A stretch of 64,000 nt of DNA from the NCBI GenBank assembly GCA_900155495.1, contig FTLJ01000439.1:19563-83562 (forward strand), in the 5' to 3' direction. A program made the position numbers and the translations under genes. Shown in pieces: positions 1 to 10,351 of the stretch. Each line of letters opens with the position of its first letter. Position 1 is the stretch's first letter. Source of the DNA: Porogramme epimiltina (lineage: Eukaryota > Basidiomycota > Agaricomycetes > Polyporales > Polyporaceae). Under the pieces are notes generated by a model. The model was given only the letters and a program-made list of their open reading frames with translations, did no database searches and was not told where the DNA came from.

Positions 1-336
1 CCGCTGTCTGTAGTTCTCAAGGCCTTCAACCTGTGCTTCACCTCTGCCGTCATCTCCATCACGTCTCTACTCAATTTCTCCCTCGCGGCTACCCTTGCGG
101 TGTTTATGGGAGTGCCACTCGTCGCCGCGTCGTCTTCGCGGAACGTTGTGGTCAGCATTGCGAAGTATGCCATACTCGCCAGCCTCTCGCTGGGCTGGTT
201 GGTTCTCTACCCGGAAGAGACGAGCAAAGCATTATGGAACTGGGAGGTACTGGGAGTGTGGTTCGCGCCCTTCGTGTGTGTCGTGTACGTGCCGCTTGTG
301 CTCCAGTCTGCTCTAGTTTGTCTTTTTCCGTCATAG
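1..336 (+). CDS. GAA1: GPI transamidase component GAA1-like, C-terminal fragment
   Basis: The frame is open from base 1 to the TAG at 334-336 and gives 111 residues. It is a highly hydrophobic membrane C-terminus with the segments VISITSLLNFSLAATLAVFM, a second helix around ILASLSLGWLVLYP and a third around WFAPFVCVVYVPLVLQSALV. The pattern (aromatic 'LNFSL' helix, then Pro-rich loop, then last helix next to the stop) is what I recall for the C-terminal membrane domain of Gaa1. Gaa1 is the subunit of the ER GPI-transamidase complex that presents the GPI lipid for attachment to protein C-termini. Only the last part of the gene is present, since the 5' part lies left of the window. Assignment rests on hydrophobic pattern and recall, so another polytopic ER protein is possible. 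Confidence 0.55.
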   Translation, partial: PLSVVLKAFNLCFTSAVISITSLLNFSLAATLAVFMGVPLVAASSSRNVVVSIAKYAILASLSLGWLVLYPEETSKALWNWEVLGVWFAPFVCVVYVPLVLQSALVCLFPS

Positions 337-491
337 CGAGAGTATTGTACATGACTAGTTGCTATATTTATTACACGGAGTCCGGACTAGTACGATGACG
401 ATGACGGTGTACAATTCCTGCGGGGACGAAAGCAATGCGATAACAAAATGCGAAAGAAAGAGCTCAAGACGGGCGACAAAGCAGGTGGAAC

Positions 492-2162
492 TTAGCCGAT
501 CTCCATCCCGTCATCGCCCTCGCCGAACAGATCGTCGTCTTCTCCACCTGAGTCGTCTCCGTCGTTGCCGTCGACGGCGGCACCACCTGGATTGCCCTCC
601 CGCTTGAGACGAGCCTTCTCCTTCAACTCGTCTCTTTGCGCCATTTTGGTGTCCAGATCGGCCTGCAGCTTCTTCAAGGCGTCCTCGAACCGACGCTGCG
701 TGACATCCGTAAGCTAAATGCGCACGATCTCTGCACTGGGAGCGAGCACTGACCTTGATGAGAGGGTTCGCTGAGCTGGCGATCTCACTACGCTTCTTGT
801 TGACTGCTGCCTCCAAGTCCTGGATCTCCTCGTTGAGCAGCTTCCGCATCTGGGCAGTCTCCTCGTCGTCATCGTCATCGTCATCACTGTCATCTTCGTC
901 GTCTTCATCTTCGTCTTCGTCATCCTCGTCTCCTTCTTCGTCGCCAAGTGCGAGGTCAAGTTCCGCCGCGAGCTCTTCGTCAATGTCGCCGTCACCCTCT
1001 TCGTCATCGTCCCCACCACCGCCGCGTGCGGCTGGGGCCGGCATATCACCGTCATCTTCATCTTCGTCCGCGCCGTCAGCGGGCGTCGCAGGCGTCGGCG
1101 CATCGAACGCGGGCGTTGGTGCGTCGAGGGGAGCTTCGACATAGTCGATGAATTCCGAGTCGGAGAGATCTGGGTTGACATTCTCCAAGACGTCGTACTT
1201 CACTTCGTCTGCAAGTGAATCGGCCTCGAACAAGCGTTCGACTTCTTGCTCGACCGTCTCGATTGTCTGTGGATTCATGAGCCAATTGCAAGTCACAAGC
1301 GACTTGGCACCGGAGGAAGGTGTGTAAAGATAGACAGACATACCCTACGGTTGGCCCGTTTGCGGAACCGACGTTTGCGAACATGCTTGAGCGGTGGAGT
1401 GATACCGTGGTTCCAGATGAACTCATCGACATTGAAATTACTGCGGATTGCGGCGCCATCCTCTCCAGTCTGTCTGTTCTCTACGACTAGCATCTGAGGA
1501 CAAGCTATGTTAGGGCGAAGCAGGTAGTTAGTTGTGAGCATCTTACCTGGCATATGTCTGCCACCTTGAACATCTGCTTGTTGTCCAGCGTTTTTTGCGA
1601 CTCGATCACACATGGAAGATCGACAAGTTTGGAGGCATATGTACTGTTTCCGATATGGAAAACCGCTCTCCGAGAGTCTGATATGCTCCTTGTAAGTATA
1701 TTCCGCAACATGAGGTGTCTGGAAGGACGCACCTTTGAACTTGAACCACACATCGTCGCTCACTTCTCTTGCCTGAACCATCTTTCTCAGTCTCTCACAG
1801 TCCTCCCCAGGGGGCATGCGCAGTATGAATTGTTCCTCGAAGACGAGGTCTTCGTCGTCCGAGTCCAGTTCACGATCGTATGCGCCGAGGAAAGACATGC
1901 CGGGTGCCTGTGCTGCTGCCTTCTCACTCAGCTTCAACTTCAACTTCGGTTGAAGCTTCGGTCCACGCGCCGTAGAGCGTGTGGTCCGTCCTTCAGAGTC
2001 GGCATAAGGCGGAGTGCTTTGCCTTCGGGCAACACCACGAGAGGCCCGTGCAGGTTGGGTCCGTGCGGGAGCTTTGCTGGCCGAAGCCCTATGGGAGGGC
2101 TGAAATGCATCATGGTCGTCGACGTCGTCCACAACAATCAGGTCGTCGTCGATGTCGGCCAT
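492..2162 (-). CDS. TAF7: TAF7, TFIID subunit (TAFII55 N-terminal domain)
   Basis: Transcription initiation factor TFIID subunit 7, which binds TAF1 in the nucleus. The model is complement(join(492..695,754..1266,1344..1493,1547..1677,1733..2162)), 475 residues. After a disordered N-terminus (ATG at 2162, MADIDDDLIVV) comes the TAFII55 domain: EEQFILRMPPG, then YASKLVDLPCVIESQKTLDN and KVADICQ, the most conserved signature of the family, then NRQTGEDGAAIRSNFNVDEF and WNHGITPPLKHVRKRRFRKR. A long Asp/Glu tract follows (about 830-1080), then NPLIK joined to RRFEDALKKLQAD, the C-terminal coiled coil. Introns are 55, 53, 77 and 58 nt. The last acceptor is ambiguous: a site 18 nt earlier would add six residues. 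The gene is transcribed divergently from the SAM37-like gene, with 226 bp between the start codons. Confidence 0.9.
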
Positions 2163-2388
2163 GGTGTTGGAGGATGTGTGTGAGGTAAGGAAATGGTGCC
2201 CCGAATGACGCCAGGGCGCCACCGGCCTAGATAGTCGCGCGTGACCGGGGCAGACAACTTGTGACGGGAGGCGTGACCTAACGCGTCGAGGATCGGCACC
2301 GGGCAGGCGATTCCGGGGCCGGCAACAGACTCTCCTTCCTGAAGCCCGTCTGGAGCTGAGGCATCTCATAAAGCGGTGGGAACAGACA

Positions 2389-3789
2389 ATGAACACGCCC
2401 CAGTCTACACTCTCCCCTCTCTTGGGCTCCCGCAATATAACCCTACACATATGGCCTCCCCACGACGACCTGCTCTCCCCTGACGTGTCCTCCGTTGCTG
2501 CTCTCCTGTACCTCCAGCTCACTATCCCTGGTCACTTCTCCGTCGCCCATTGCACAAACCCGGACTTGTCCCCCTCTGGTACGTGTGTCTTGTGTGTATG
2601 AAGCTCGCATGAAATTGATATGGCTTGTGTTTAGGTCAGCTGCCGTTCCTCACTCACGGTATTCACCATGTCTCCGGCGTTGCATCTATTATTGCCTACG
2701 TCCGCAAGCTCCCCAATGCGCTCTCTCCGGACGCGCTCCTAAATTCAGTTGAGACAGCTCAACTTACCGCGCGGGTAGCACACGTTGAGTCGAGCTATGG
2801 CGACCTCGTTGTACGTTTGTCTTTTCTCTCATTTCCGGCGATTTCCTCACACCTTGCTCGTAGAACCATATGCTCTACTCTCTGCAAGAAAACTGGTCTG
2901 GGATCACTGCACCCGCTCTGGTGTCTATGCTACCTCTTCCTCAGAGGTATTACGTCCCTTCTCGTATCCGCCTCTCGCATAAGGCTCGCCTTGAGGCCGT
3001 AGAATTATGGCATGTCCCTGAAGTGGAGGAAGAGGAAGAGGAACCACGCAAAGTCTTCGGCAGGAAAAAGAAGACGCGTCTCCGAACCGGGCCCTCTAAA
3101 TTCAAAACGGTGTTTGAACGAGAAAAGGCGAGCATACCGGACTATGGAAGTCAATGACGTGACTGAACTCAGTTCTTTCGAATAGGTCGTCGAAAAGGCC
3201 CGCGCAGTTTTCGACGTGTACGGGAGGCTTCTTGGTGAACACCATTACTTCATGGGCAGTAATGCGTGAATAGTCCGCCCTCGGTACCTTCTCACTGGCT
3301 GATTCTCCGCGGCGTAGCCCAACAACCCTCGACATTGTTTTTGCTGCCCATACACACATGCTCCTCAACGCCGATTACCCCGACCCTCTTGTAAGCTCTG
3401 TCCTGAAAGAGTCGTACCCGCATTTTGTTGGGCACTGCAAGAGGGTTACCGCTGCTGCTGAATCCTCGTATGTGCCACCAACAGTTCGGGTAGGTTGGAC
3501 ATCGTCGTTGCGCTGTATGATCCCATGGCCACGCGTACCCTCCAAGCGCGATTCATCTTCTATTTTGGCGAGTTCCCCTGCTGCAAAGAAGGAGGAATGG
3601 CGGTATAAACTATGGCGGTGGGGTTTTATTGGCGCGTCAGTGCTCGCTGCCGCAGCATACCTGCACTTCACGACCATTGTCGTCGTGATTCGCCCCCGGA
3701 ACGCGATAGTAGCCCCACAAGAGCGGGATTGGGAGGTAGCTACGGGGGAGGAAGTTGAAGATGAGGTTGAGGCTGAGGAAGAGGAGTAG
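2389..3789 (+). CDS. SAM37: SAM37/metaxin-like mitochondrial outer-membrane sorting subunit
   Basis: Probable subunit of the sorting and assembly machinery (SAM/TOB) that inserts beta-barrel proteins into the mitochondrial outer membrane. The model join(2389..2578,2635..2810,2864..3109,3186..3265,3318..3789) gives 387 residues. It is a thioredoxin/GST-like protein: N-terminal ITLHIWPP, then SPSGQLPFL and VSGVASIIAYVRK as in metaxins, then the C-terminal GST-like helix region GEHHYFMGSN joined to PTTLDIVFAAHTHMLLNADY. A hydrophobic segment near the C-terminus (GFIGASVLAAAAYLHFTTIV) is a likely tail membrane anchor, followed by an acidic tail. A lysine-rich loop (FGRKKKTRLRTG) lies mid-protein. 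The third intron (3110-3185) is the least certain: a GTGTTT donor was chosen because it keeps the frame. A metaxin 1/Tom37 assignment is equally apt. Confidence 0.75.
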
Positions 3790-3945
3790 AGAGAGTCCAC
3801 GCAGTGTTCATAGCATGCGCTTCCACTCAATACATCCTCTTGCTTCTACCCTATTTACAGGACCTAGATGTTCAACATAAACTACATTACTACTGTATTA
3901 TGAAGGTTACCAGCTGCAGCCAGAACTTGAAGGAGCAGAAATGGC

Positions 3946-3951
3946 CACGTG
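3946..3951. promoter_or_regulatory. CACGTG motif upstream of OTU1
   Basis: Palindromic CACGTG (context GCCACGTGATC), 142 bp upstream of the OTU1 ATG. It matches the core bound by bHLH factors of the Cbf1 type. Function is inferred only from position and recurrence (see the sites at 44448, 52521 and 54845). Confidence 0.35.
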
Positions 3952-4092
3952 ATCTATGACGTATGCGGGACGCGTTCTAATCGCTTGATCGGATCTCAGG
4001 ACCGTCCGCTACTAAATGCTACAAGTGGTCGACCCCACACCTTCAAGCTCACCCTCCACCACACCCAGCTCCTTAACCTGTACCTCACGATT

Positions 4093-5489
4093 ATGACGCC
4101 TGTACGCCTCCGCCATCCAAAGGGCGTCACCACCCTCCAGGTAGACTTCTCCAACGCCACTGTCTTGGACCTCCAACAACAGATCTTTGCCGCGACCGAG
4201 ATCCCGCCCTCACAGCAGGAACGTACGTCTAACAGCACTTGTGGTCACTTCTATCATCCTGATTCAGCGTTCGTGTCTGCAGTAAAGGCGGGGTACCCTC
4301 CGCATCCTCTAACCTTGGTCCCCGAGCTACCCATCGACAGCCTCGGCCTCCAGAGCGGGGAACAGCTCGTCGTCACCCAACGCGCGGGTGGCAGCCAAGA
4401 TGCTTTCCGGTCTGCGCACGCATCACCCTTCCCCGCTCAGAGCCCAGTGGCCGCAATGACGGGAAAGACTGCGTCACAGGTCCGCCAGACCCCCGCGTGG
4501 TCACCGTCCCCTAGTCCGCCGAAAGGGCCGGACTATGTCCTGACGAGTAATGGGTACCTGATGCATCGCGTGAGTAACTTTTTATGTTCCTGGGCGAGAA
4601 TGTAAACTGCGCGGAGGTGCGCTGAATGAAGGCCCTCCTGGGTGCTATAGGTCGTCCCAGACGACAACTCGTGCCTGTTCTCGTCAATCGCGCTCATTTT
4701 CGAGCAAGACATCAGCAAGGCGCAGGCCATCCGGAAAAGTAAGCCTCCCACACCAACGCATTCGTTGTCCGTATGCAATTAAATGCGCCGCGCGCCACAC
4801 GCAGTCGTAGCGGAGGCTATCGAAAAGGATCCCATTAAGTGGGACGAAGCCATCCTAGGGTGTGTCCTCACACGCGGCGCGCCGCTCCAACTTTCCCCAC
4901 TCACACCCCCCTCTACCCCCACCCGTCCCGCGCCCCGTCCGCTAGCCGCCCACGGCAGGAGTACATCCAGACGATCCTGAAGCCGTCTGCGTGGGGCGGC
5001 GCGATCGAGCTCTCGATCCTCGCGCAGCACTACAGGACCGAGATCGCGTCGGTGGACGTCGAGACGGGCCGCGTGGACCGCTTCACGCCGCCGCCCGAGG
5101 CGGACTCGGGCAGCCGCGCGATCGTGATCTACTCGGGCATCCACTACGACGCGGCGAGCGTGTCGCCGATGCTGGACGCGCCCGAGGACTTCCACCAGAC
5201 GATCGTGCGGCGCGGCGCGGAGGGCAGCGAGGACGAGGACGAGATGCTGCTCGCGGCGAAGAAGCTCGCAGACGCGCTCAGGGCGAAGCGGGCGTACACG
5301 AACACGGCGACGTTCGACCTCAAGTGTCAGGTGCGTGCCTCGCCTCGCCCCGTCTCGGGCGAGACCTCGCGGATGTTGTGCTTACCCTGCGCGCGGCTGT
5401 GGCAGATATGCGGGAAGGGGCTGAAGGGGGAGAAGGAGGCGCGGGCGCACGCGTCGGAGACAGGGCACGTCGAGTTCGGTGAATATTGA
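4093..5489 (+). CDS. OTU1: OTU1/YOD1 ubiquitin thioesterase
   Basis: Deubiquitinase of the OTU family that works with Cdc48/p97 in ER-associated degradation. The model join(4093..4222,4283..4569,4651..4738,4805..4859,4946..5330,5406..5489) gives 342 residues and three recognisable parts. The N-terminal UBX-like domain starts MTPVRLRHPKGVTTLQVDF. The OTU domain has the catalytic motif VVPDDNSCLFSS (Asp and Cys of the triad) and the second motif IVIYSGIHYDA, with the catalytic His. The C-terminal C2H2 finger reads LKCQICGKGLKGE ... ARAHASETGHVEF. All three match Yod1/Otu1 architecture and length. ATG 4093 was chosen because the UBX-like domain begins there; an upstream in-frame extension from 3949 lacks family resemblance. 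Four of five introns follow GTRNGT consensus; the fourth (4860-4945) uses GTGTGT. Confidence 0.93.
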
Positions 5490-6085
5490 GGGCGGAAGGT
5501 TGTTTCTTGGTTTTTCGGGCACGCTGCGGGAGATCGCAGAAGTCGGTATGGCGGACTCAAGCCGTAGTATTAGATATGCCTCGGGCTTGTACCGTACCCC
5601 TTGTGCGATCGCCCTCGTTCGCAGTCGAGACTGCTGGTTTGTAATACATAGGAACACGGAACTACCACAATTTGAATGGCGGTCGTAAGTGCCGAGCTGA
5701 GAGGCCGACGAAAACACAGTCATGGCTCACACGTACGTATACGCGACGCGACGCGCTGATTAAATAAGGAGACGCGCCTGTGGCTGATGGGCGCGTCTTG
5801 CCCGCTGCGCGCATGCACGCGTGCCGTCACCGACTCTTGGTTCAACTTCCCCGCACACCGTCCGTCCCCCTCCTCCACGCTCCCTCTCCTCTCAACGTCC
5901 ACCTCCCCGGTCACGCGCCCCTCCCGCGCCCACCCCGCGCACCGCCCTCGCCTCGGCATCTTGCCTCAGGGCCACCACGCAGCGTCCTCTCGGCGCGATC
6001 TGCGCTATTGCCACAGGTTCTGAGCCACCGCACAACGCCCGCGCGTGGTAGTCGAGAAGCCAGCGCGTCCACCACCACCCCCACC

Positions 6086-8914
6086 ATGCCGCCGAAACGC
6101 GCCGCAGCGACCGCAGGCGCGTCCAAGCGCAAGGCAGCCGCCGCCGCCGAGCCCTCCTCCGATGACGAAGCGTCCGCCGCGTCCGCGTCCGCGTCCGAGT
6201 CGGGGAGAGAATCTGAGGCGTCCGCCGCGCCGCCGCCGAAGAAGCAGAAGACCTCCGCCGGGGGCGCGGTCAAAAAGGCCGCAGCGGCGGGAAAAGGCAA
6301 AGGCAAAGCGAAGGGGAAAGGGAAGGAGGAAGAGGAAGAGGAAGAAGGCGCCCCCCAGGCGAAAGGCAAGGGCAAGGGCAAGGAGAACCCGAACGCGAGC
6401 ACGCAGCCGCGGAACAAGACGATCGCGGCGGACGTCGCGTTCGCGGAAAAGACGGACGCGGGCGCGGTGCGCATCGCGACGTGGAACATATGCGGGCTCG
6501 CCGCTGCGCAGAAGAAGGTGCGTCTGCTGAGCGGGGAGCGTGTGCCCGTTTGCGCGTTGGGTCGCTGCTGCTGGTGCTTGCTGCGCCGTAGAGAGTTACG
6601 TTGCTCTGTGCTACGGGTGGTTTGGGGCGCGTATCGCGCACCCTCTGCTGCTACGGACGAGCGGCCCTGCGTGCCATGACGATGGAGCGCGCGGTCACGT
6701 ACCAGGAGCGCTATTTGCTGATGCTCGCCGTTTGTCCGTTTTGGTTCAGGGGTTCAAGTACTACGTCGACGCGGAAGACGCGGACATCCTCATCTTGACT
6801 GAGACGAAGGTGCGTGCCCACGGGCCACGGCACCGCAGCGCGCAGTGCATCTTCGAAGGGAGGGGCCTCGGCCCCTGGTGGGTGCGCGCAGACCGAGAGT
6901 TGCGTCGTCTGCCACCACTTGGGCAGGCCCCTCCCGGCGGTCGGCCGCGCTGCGGGTGGCCCAACCCCCATGGTCGGCGTGCGGATCGGGGCGAGAGGCT
7001 GATCCGCGAACCGCGATGGCGCTGCCGTCTGCGTCCTACGTCTGCAGGTGAACGACCCCCCGGCGGACCCGGCGCTGTCCGCGCGCTACCCCCACCGGTA
7101 CTGGTCCATCTCGAACAAGAAAACGTACTGTGAGTGTGTTCCAAACTCCCCGTCCGCCGCCGCCTCCTTCTTCTTGGGCGGGTTCCACGCCACCGCCGCG
7201 CACAGTCGATGTATGCTCTACGGCAGCATCGATCCCGTTACAGCAGTTTAGAGTTTTTCTGTCCGTCTCGACGTGAGCTCGCTAACAAGGTTGCCCCGGG
7301 CCCGCCCGCGCGCTGCGCGATCCCTCCCTCTCTTTCCCCCCGCCACACCACCTCCGCCTCCGCCGCCACCGCGGCGCGGCCCGCTCCATCCGCATCCGGA
7401 CTCTCCACCCGCTTCCGGATTCTGCAACCCCCAGCGGGCACGGCGATCCTCTCCAAAATCGAGCCGCTCTCGGTCGACTACACCCTCCCGGGCCACCCGG
7501 ACGGGGACGCGGTCAAAGGCCGCATTGTCACGCTCGAGTTCGAAAGCTGCTACCTCGTCGGCACGTACGTCGTCAACGCGGGCGCGGGCCTCAAGGTGAG
7601 AGTGCGGATTTTTTCCGGAGGTGGTTTTTTTCTTCTTCACTTTCCCTCGATCGCTCTCCGCCGCCTCGGCCACCGCATATGGACGCATATGGGCCTGTGT
7701 GTTTGCGGAGGCGGCGGCGTCGAGCACCCCCAAGCCCGAGACGAAACTTCCGGAGAGGAGCGATCGGGCGGGGCGGGTGGCGCGGTTGGAGGGCAGCGGG
7801 GTGGCGCGTTCGGTGCGCTGCGCAGCCCCCCCTCCTCCGGCCGCTCCAGGCTCCCGAAACGTCTGGTCCGCCTGGGCCCGGAAGGGTTACAGGCTCAAAC
7901 TCGGAGCGCCGCTCTGGGCTCGCGCGCGCGCACGCGTGCGTGCGTGCACCGCCTGCTGCGCGCTCGGAGGGGAGAAGGGGGGAAGAAGGCAAACGTTTGC
8001 GACGGCGCGAGAGGGGTTCACGCGGAGCAACAGCGATGCTGAACGAAATGTATTGCTCTATTAGACGCTCGACGCGAAGAAGGAGTGGAACAGGCACTTC
8101 GAGGCGTACATCCGCGCGCTCGACGAGAAGAAGCCTGTGATCTGGACGGGCGACCTCAACGTCGCGCCGACCGAGCTCGGTATGTGTCCTTTTTTCCTGA
8201 AAATCGTAGGGGATGAGGGCCCGCGTGGGCGCCCATGCGCGCGGGAGGGCTGCGCAGCCCGCGCGGCGGCGTTCCGGGTCCAGCGTGAGCCCTCCGAGCC
8301 CTCCGCCGCGCTGCGTCTCGCGCGCGCTGCGCCGCGCTCGCGCCCGCCGCTGGGACCCTGCATCGTCGCGCGTGCTCGCCAGCTAACCGGGACTTTCGCG
8401 CGCGCAGACCTCGCAAACCCGAAGACGAATTGGAACAAGACGCCGGGGTACACCGAGGCCGAAACGCAGTCGTATGCGCGGATCCTGAATGCTAGCGGGA
8501 AGGACGCAGGCGCGAGCAAGTTCGTGGACGTGTGGCGCGCGCGGAACCCCGACCTGCGCCACTACACGTACTTTTCGTACCGGTTCAACTGCCGCGAGAA
8601 GGGACTCGGGTGGAGGCTCGACATGTGTGCGTGCACCTTCCCTTCTCTGTTGTTGTTCTTGTGTGCGCGTGCGGGCGCGGTGTGGGGGAGGAGCGTGGTG
8701 GAGCTCCACTGCGGGACCCTGCTAGGCGCGCGCGGGAGCATCGCGGTATCGGGAGGCTCGCTGACGTGCTTGCGTTCGTTTTCGCTTGGCCCACCGCGCA
8801 GTCGTGGTGAGCGAGCGGCTGGAGGAGCGGGTCAAGATGTGTGAGATCCGGAGCGAGGTGTACGGCGCGTCGGACCACTGCCCTGTGGTCATGGAGGTCG
8901 CCGGCCCTCTGTAG
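6086..8914 (+). CDS. APEX1: AP endonuclease, exonuclease III/APE1 family
   Basis: Apurinic/apyrimidinic endonuclease that cleaves DNA 5' of abasic sites in base-excision repair. The seven-exon model join(6086..6517,6750..6809,7048..7129,7435..7595,8065..8179,8408..8626,8802..8914) gives 393 residues. The first 115 or so are a disordered Lys/Ala/Glu-rich, probably nuclear-targeting tail. The catalytic fold follows with all hallmark motifs: [10 protein letters not shown] (Asn), [10 protein letters not shown] (metal-binding Glu), [22 protein letters not shown] (Asp and Asn), [13 protein letters not shown] and [10 protein letters not shown] (catalytic Asp-His). The donor at 8627 is fixed by the conserved Phe in LDMF. 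Introns are unusually long (175-469 nt) and very GC-rich compared with the rest of the window. Family length and motif order are complete, so this should be active. Confidence 0.94.
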
Positions 8915-10351
8915 GGCGAGCGGCCCACCCGCGAGCGGCGGCTAGCGTGGGTGCGAGGAGGTGAGCGGGCAAGCTGCGCGTCTTGTATGACGTAGCTGAC
9001 GAGCTTGCATTCCCCAGCAAGGCGTTCGCTTGGCGCAAAGGCGAGAAGAGGCCGGCGAGTTGGCGAGATGGGAGGATCTGGAGCGTTGGATGATCTACCG
9101 GGGAGGCAGGCCCGTGGTCGTGGTCGCGTCGAGGGATGAACGAATGATCCACGGCGTCGAGTGTTGATAAGGGCCTACCGGCCTGTCTGTGCGGGCGGGG
9201 CTGGTGGCTATGACGTGCGGGAAAGGCTTGCAGTGCGATAGACTCGTGCGCGCGCGGCTCGCCGGGGCCGTAGGTTGCGGTGCGCCCGGGGGCTGGCAAC
9301 TGGGACACTGGCGCAACACCGGCGGACGCCACCTGGGCCGGCGCATTGCCGCTTCGCCCCCGCTCGAGCCCGCGGAGGTCGGTGCAGGTGTTGGCGCCCT
9401 GGAGCGGGCGGTGCCGGTGGCCCTTCAACGGGCACGGAGAGGCGCCGTCTCGAATATGGGTAGGGCGCATATGATATTGAGGAGTGGGACTGCGCGATCT
9501 GCCAGGTTCGTAAGATGGTCGAATGGCTCACAGCCCGGCCGAAGTGCGTCGAGCTGGGGTCCGTGGCGGTAGATGAACATGGGCCAGAATGGGCGAGATA
9601 AGAGCGAGGAAGAGAGGAGGAAGAGCTCTGTGTGCGATGGTTGCCGGGCGGAGGCATCTGGGGTCGAGGGAGACAAGACATCCGGGGCTGGAGATGCGCA
9701 GCAGATGGAATGAGGGTGGTGGAGCGCAGCGTGCGCTAGAGGTTGGGACGAGAACCTTTCCGGGCGCGTTCGCGGTGGACAGAGTTGTCCGTGCCCAGCA
9801 CCGGCTGCCCGTAGGGTGTGGACACACGCCCTCCGAATGCATCACGGGAGAGCTTGTTTGCCCAGTGCGAAGCGATGTGTGCTACCCCGGACGTCAGCGT
9901 TCGCCGTTCGCAGCTCGCGCGCCCGACCGCAGGACCAGGGCGGACGCGGGGGCGGGCGTCTCCAGGGTGCATCAGGAGGGCTTAGATAAGCAACAGCCCC
10001 CATTGCCTTCTGGGGCCAATGAGGACCGCGGGTGCGTCTTGCGAGATCGCGATCGTGTTTGCCGTACCAAGGCTCTGAGGGCGCCTCCGAGGGCGGTTCC
10101 CACGGCGCCGCGTCTGCGCCCGTCAAAAGCGGTTCGACCCCCGCCGTCCGACTGCTCGCTCTCCGCCATCCCCTCCTCCTCCACTCCCCAAACCCCTCCG
10201 CCTCGCCTCGCGCCCTGCCCCGCTTGCTGCGCCCCCAGCTGCAGAGCACGCTGGTCCCCCTTCTCCGCGTCTCCCAGGTACAATACCCCATCCCCCGCCC
10301 GATACCCTTCCCATCCCCATAGAGTCTCTCCCCATTTCGGTATCAGTATCT
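8915..10351. other. GC-rich intergenic region, AP endonuclease to sugar transporter
   Basis: About 1.4 kb between two plus-strand genes. It must hold the terminator of the AP endonuclease and the promoter and leader of the transporter. The stretch just before the ATG at 10352 (about 10135-10350) is C-rich and pyrimidine-rich, as expected of a fungal promoter/5' leader. Several open frames cross it on both strands, but all are Arg/Ala/Pro/Gly-rich composition artefacts with no recognisable domain. Confidence 0.6.

Noticed and set aside
755..1144. Poly-serine protein on the plus strand
   Set aside because: Antisense shadow of the Asp/Glu tract of TAF7.
3949..4092. N-terminal extension of OTU1 by 48 codons
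   Set aside because: The upstream codons do not resemble the family; the UBX-like domain begins at the ATG at 4093.
7134..8042. 302-codon plus-strand open frame inside the AP endonuclease
   Set aside because: It reads through introns 3 and 4; exonuclease-III motifs continue only when those are removed.
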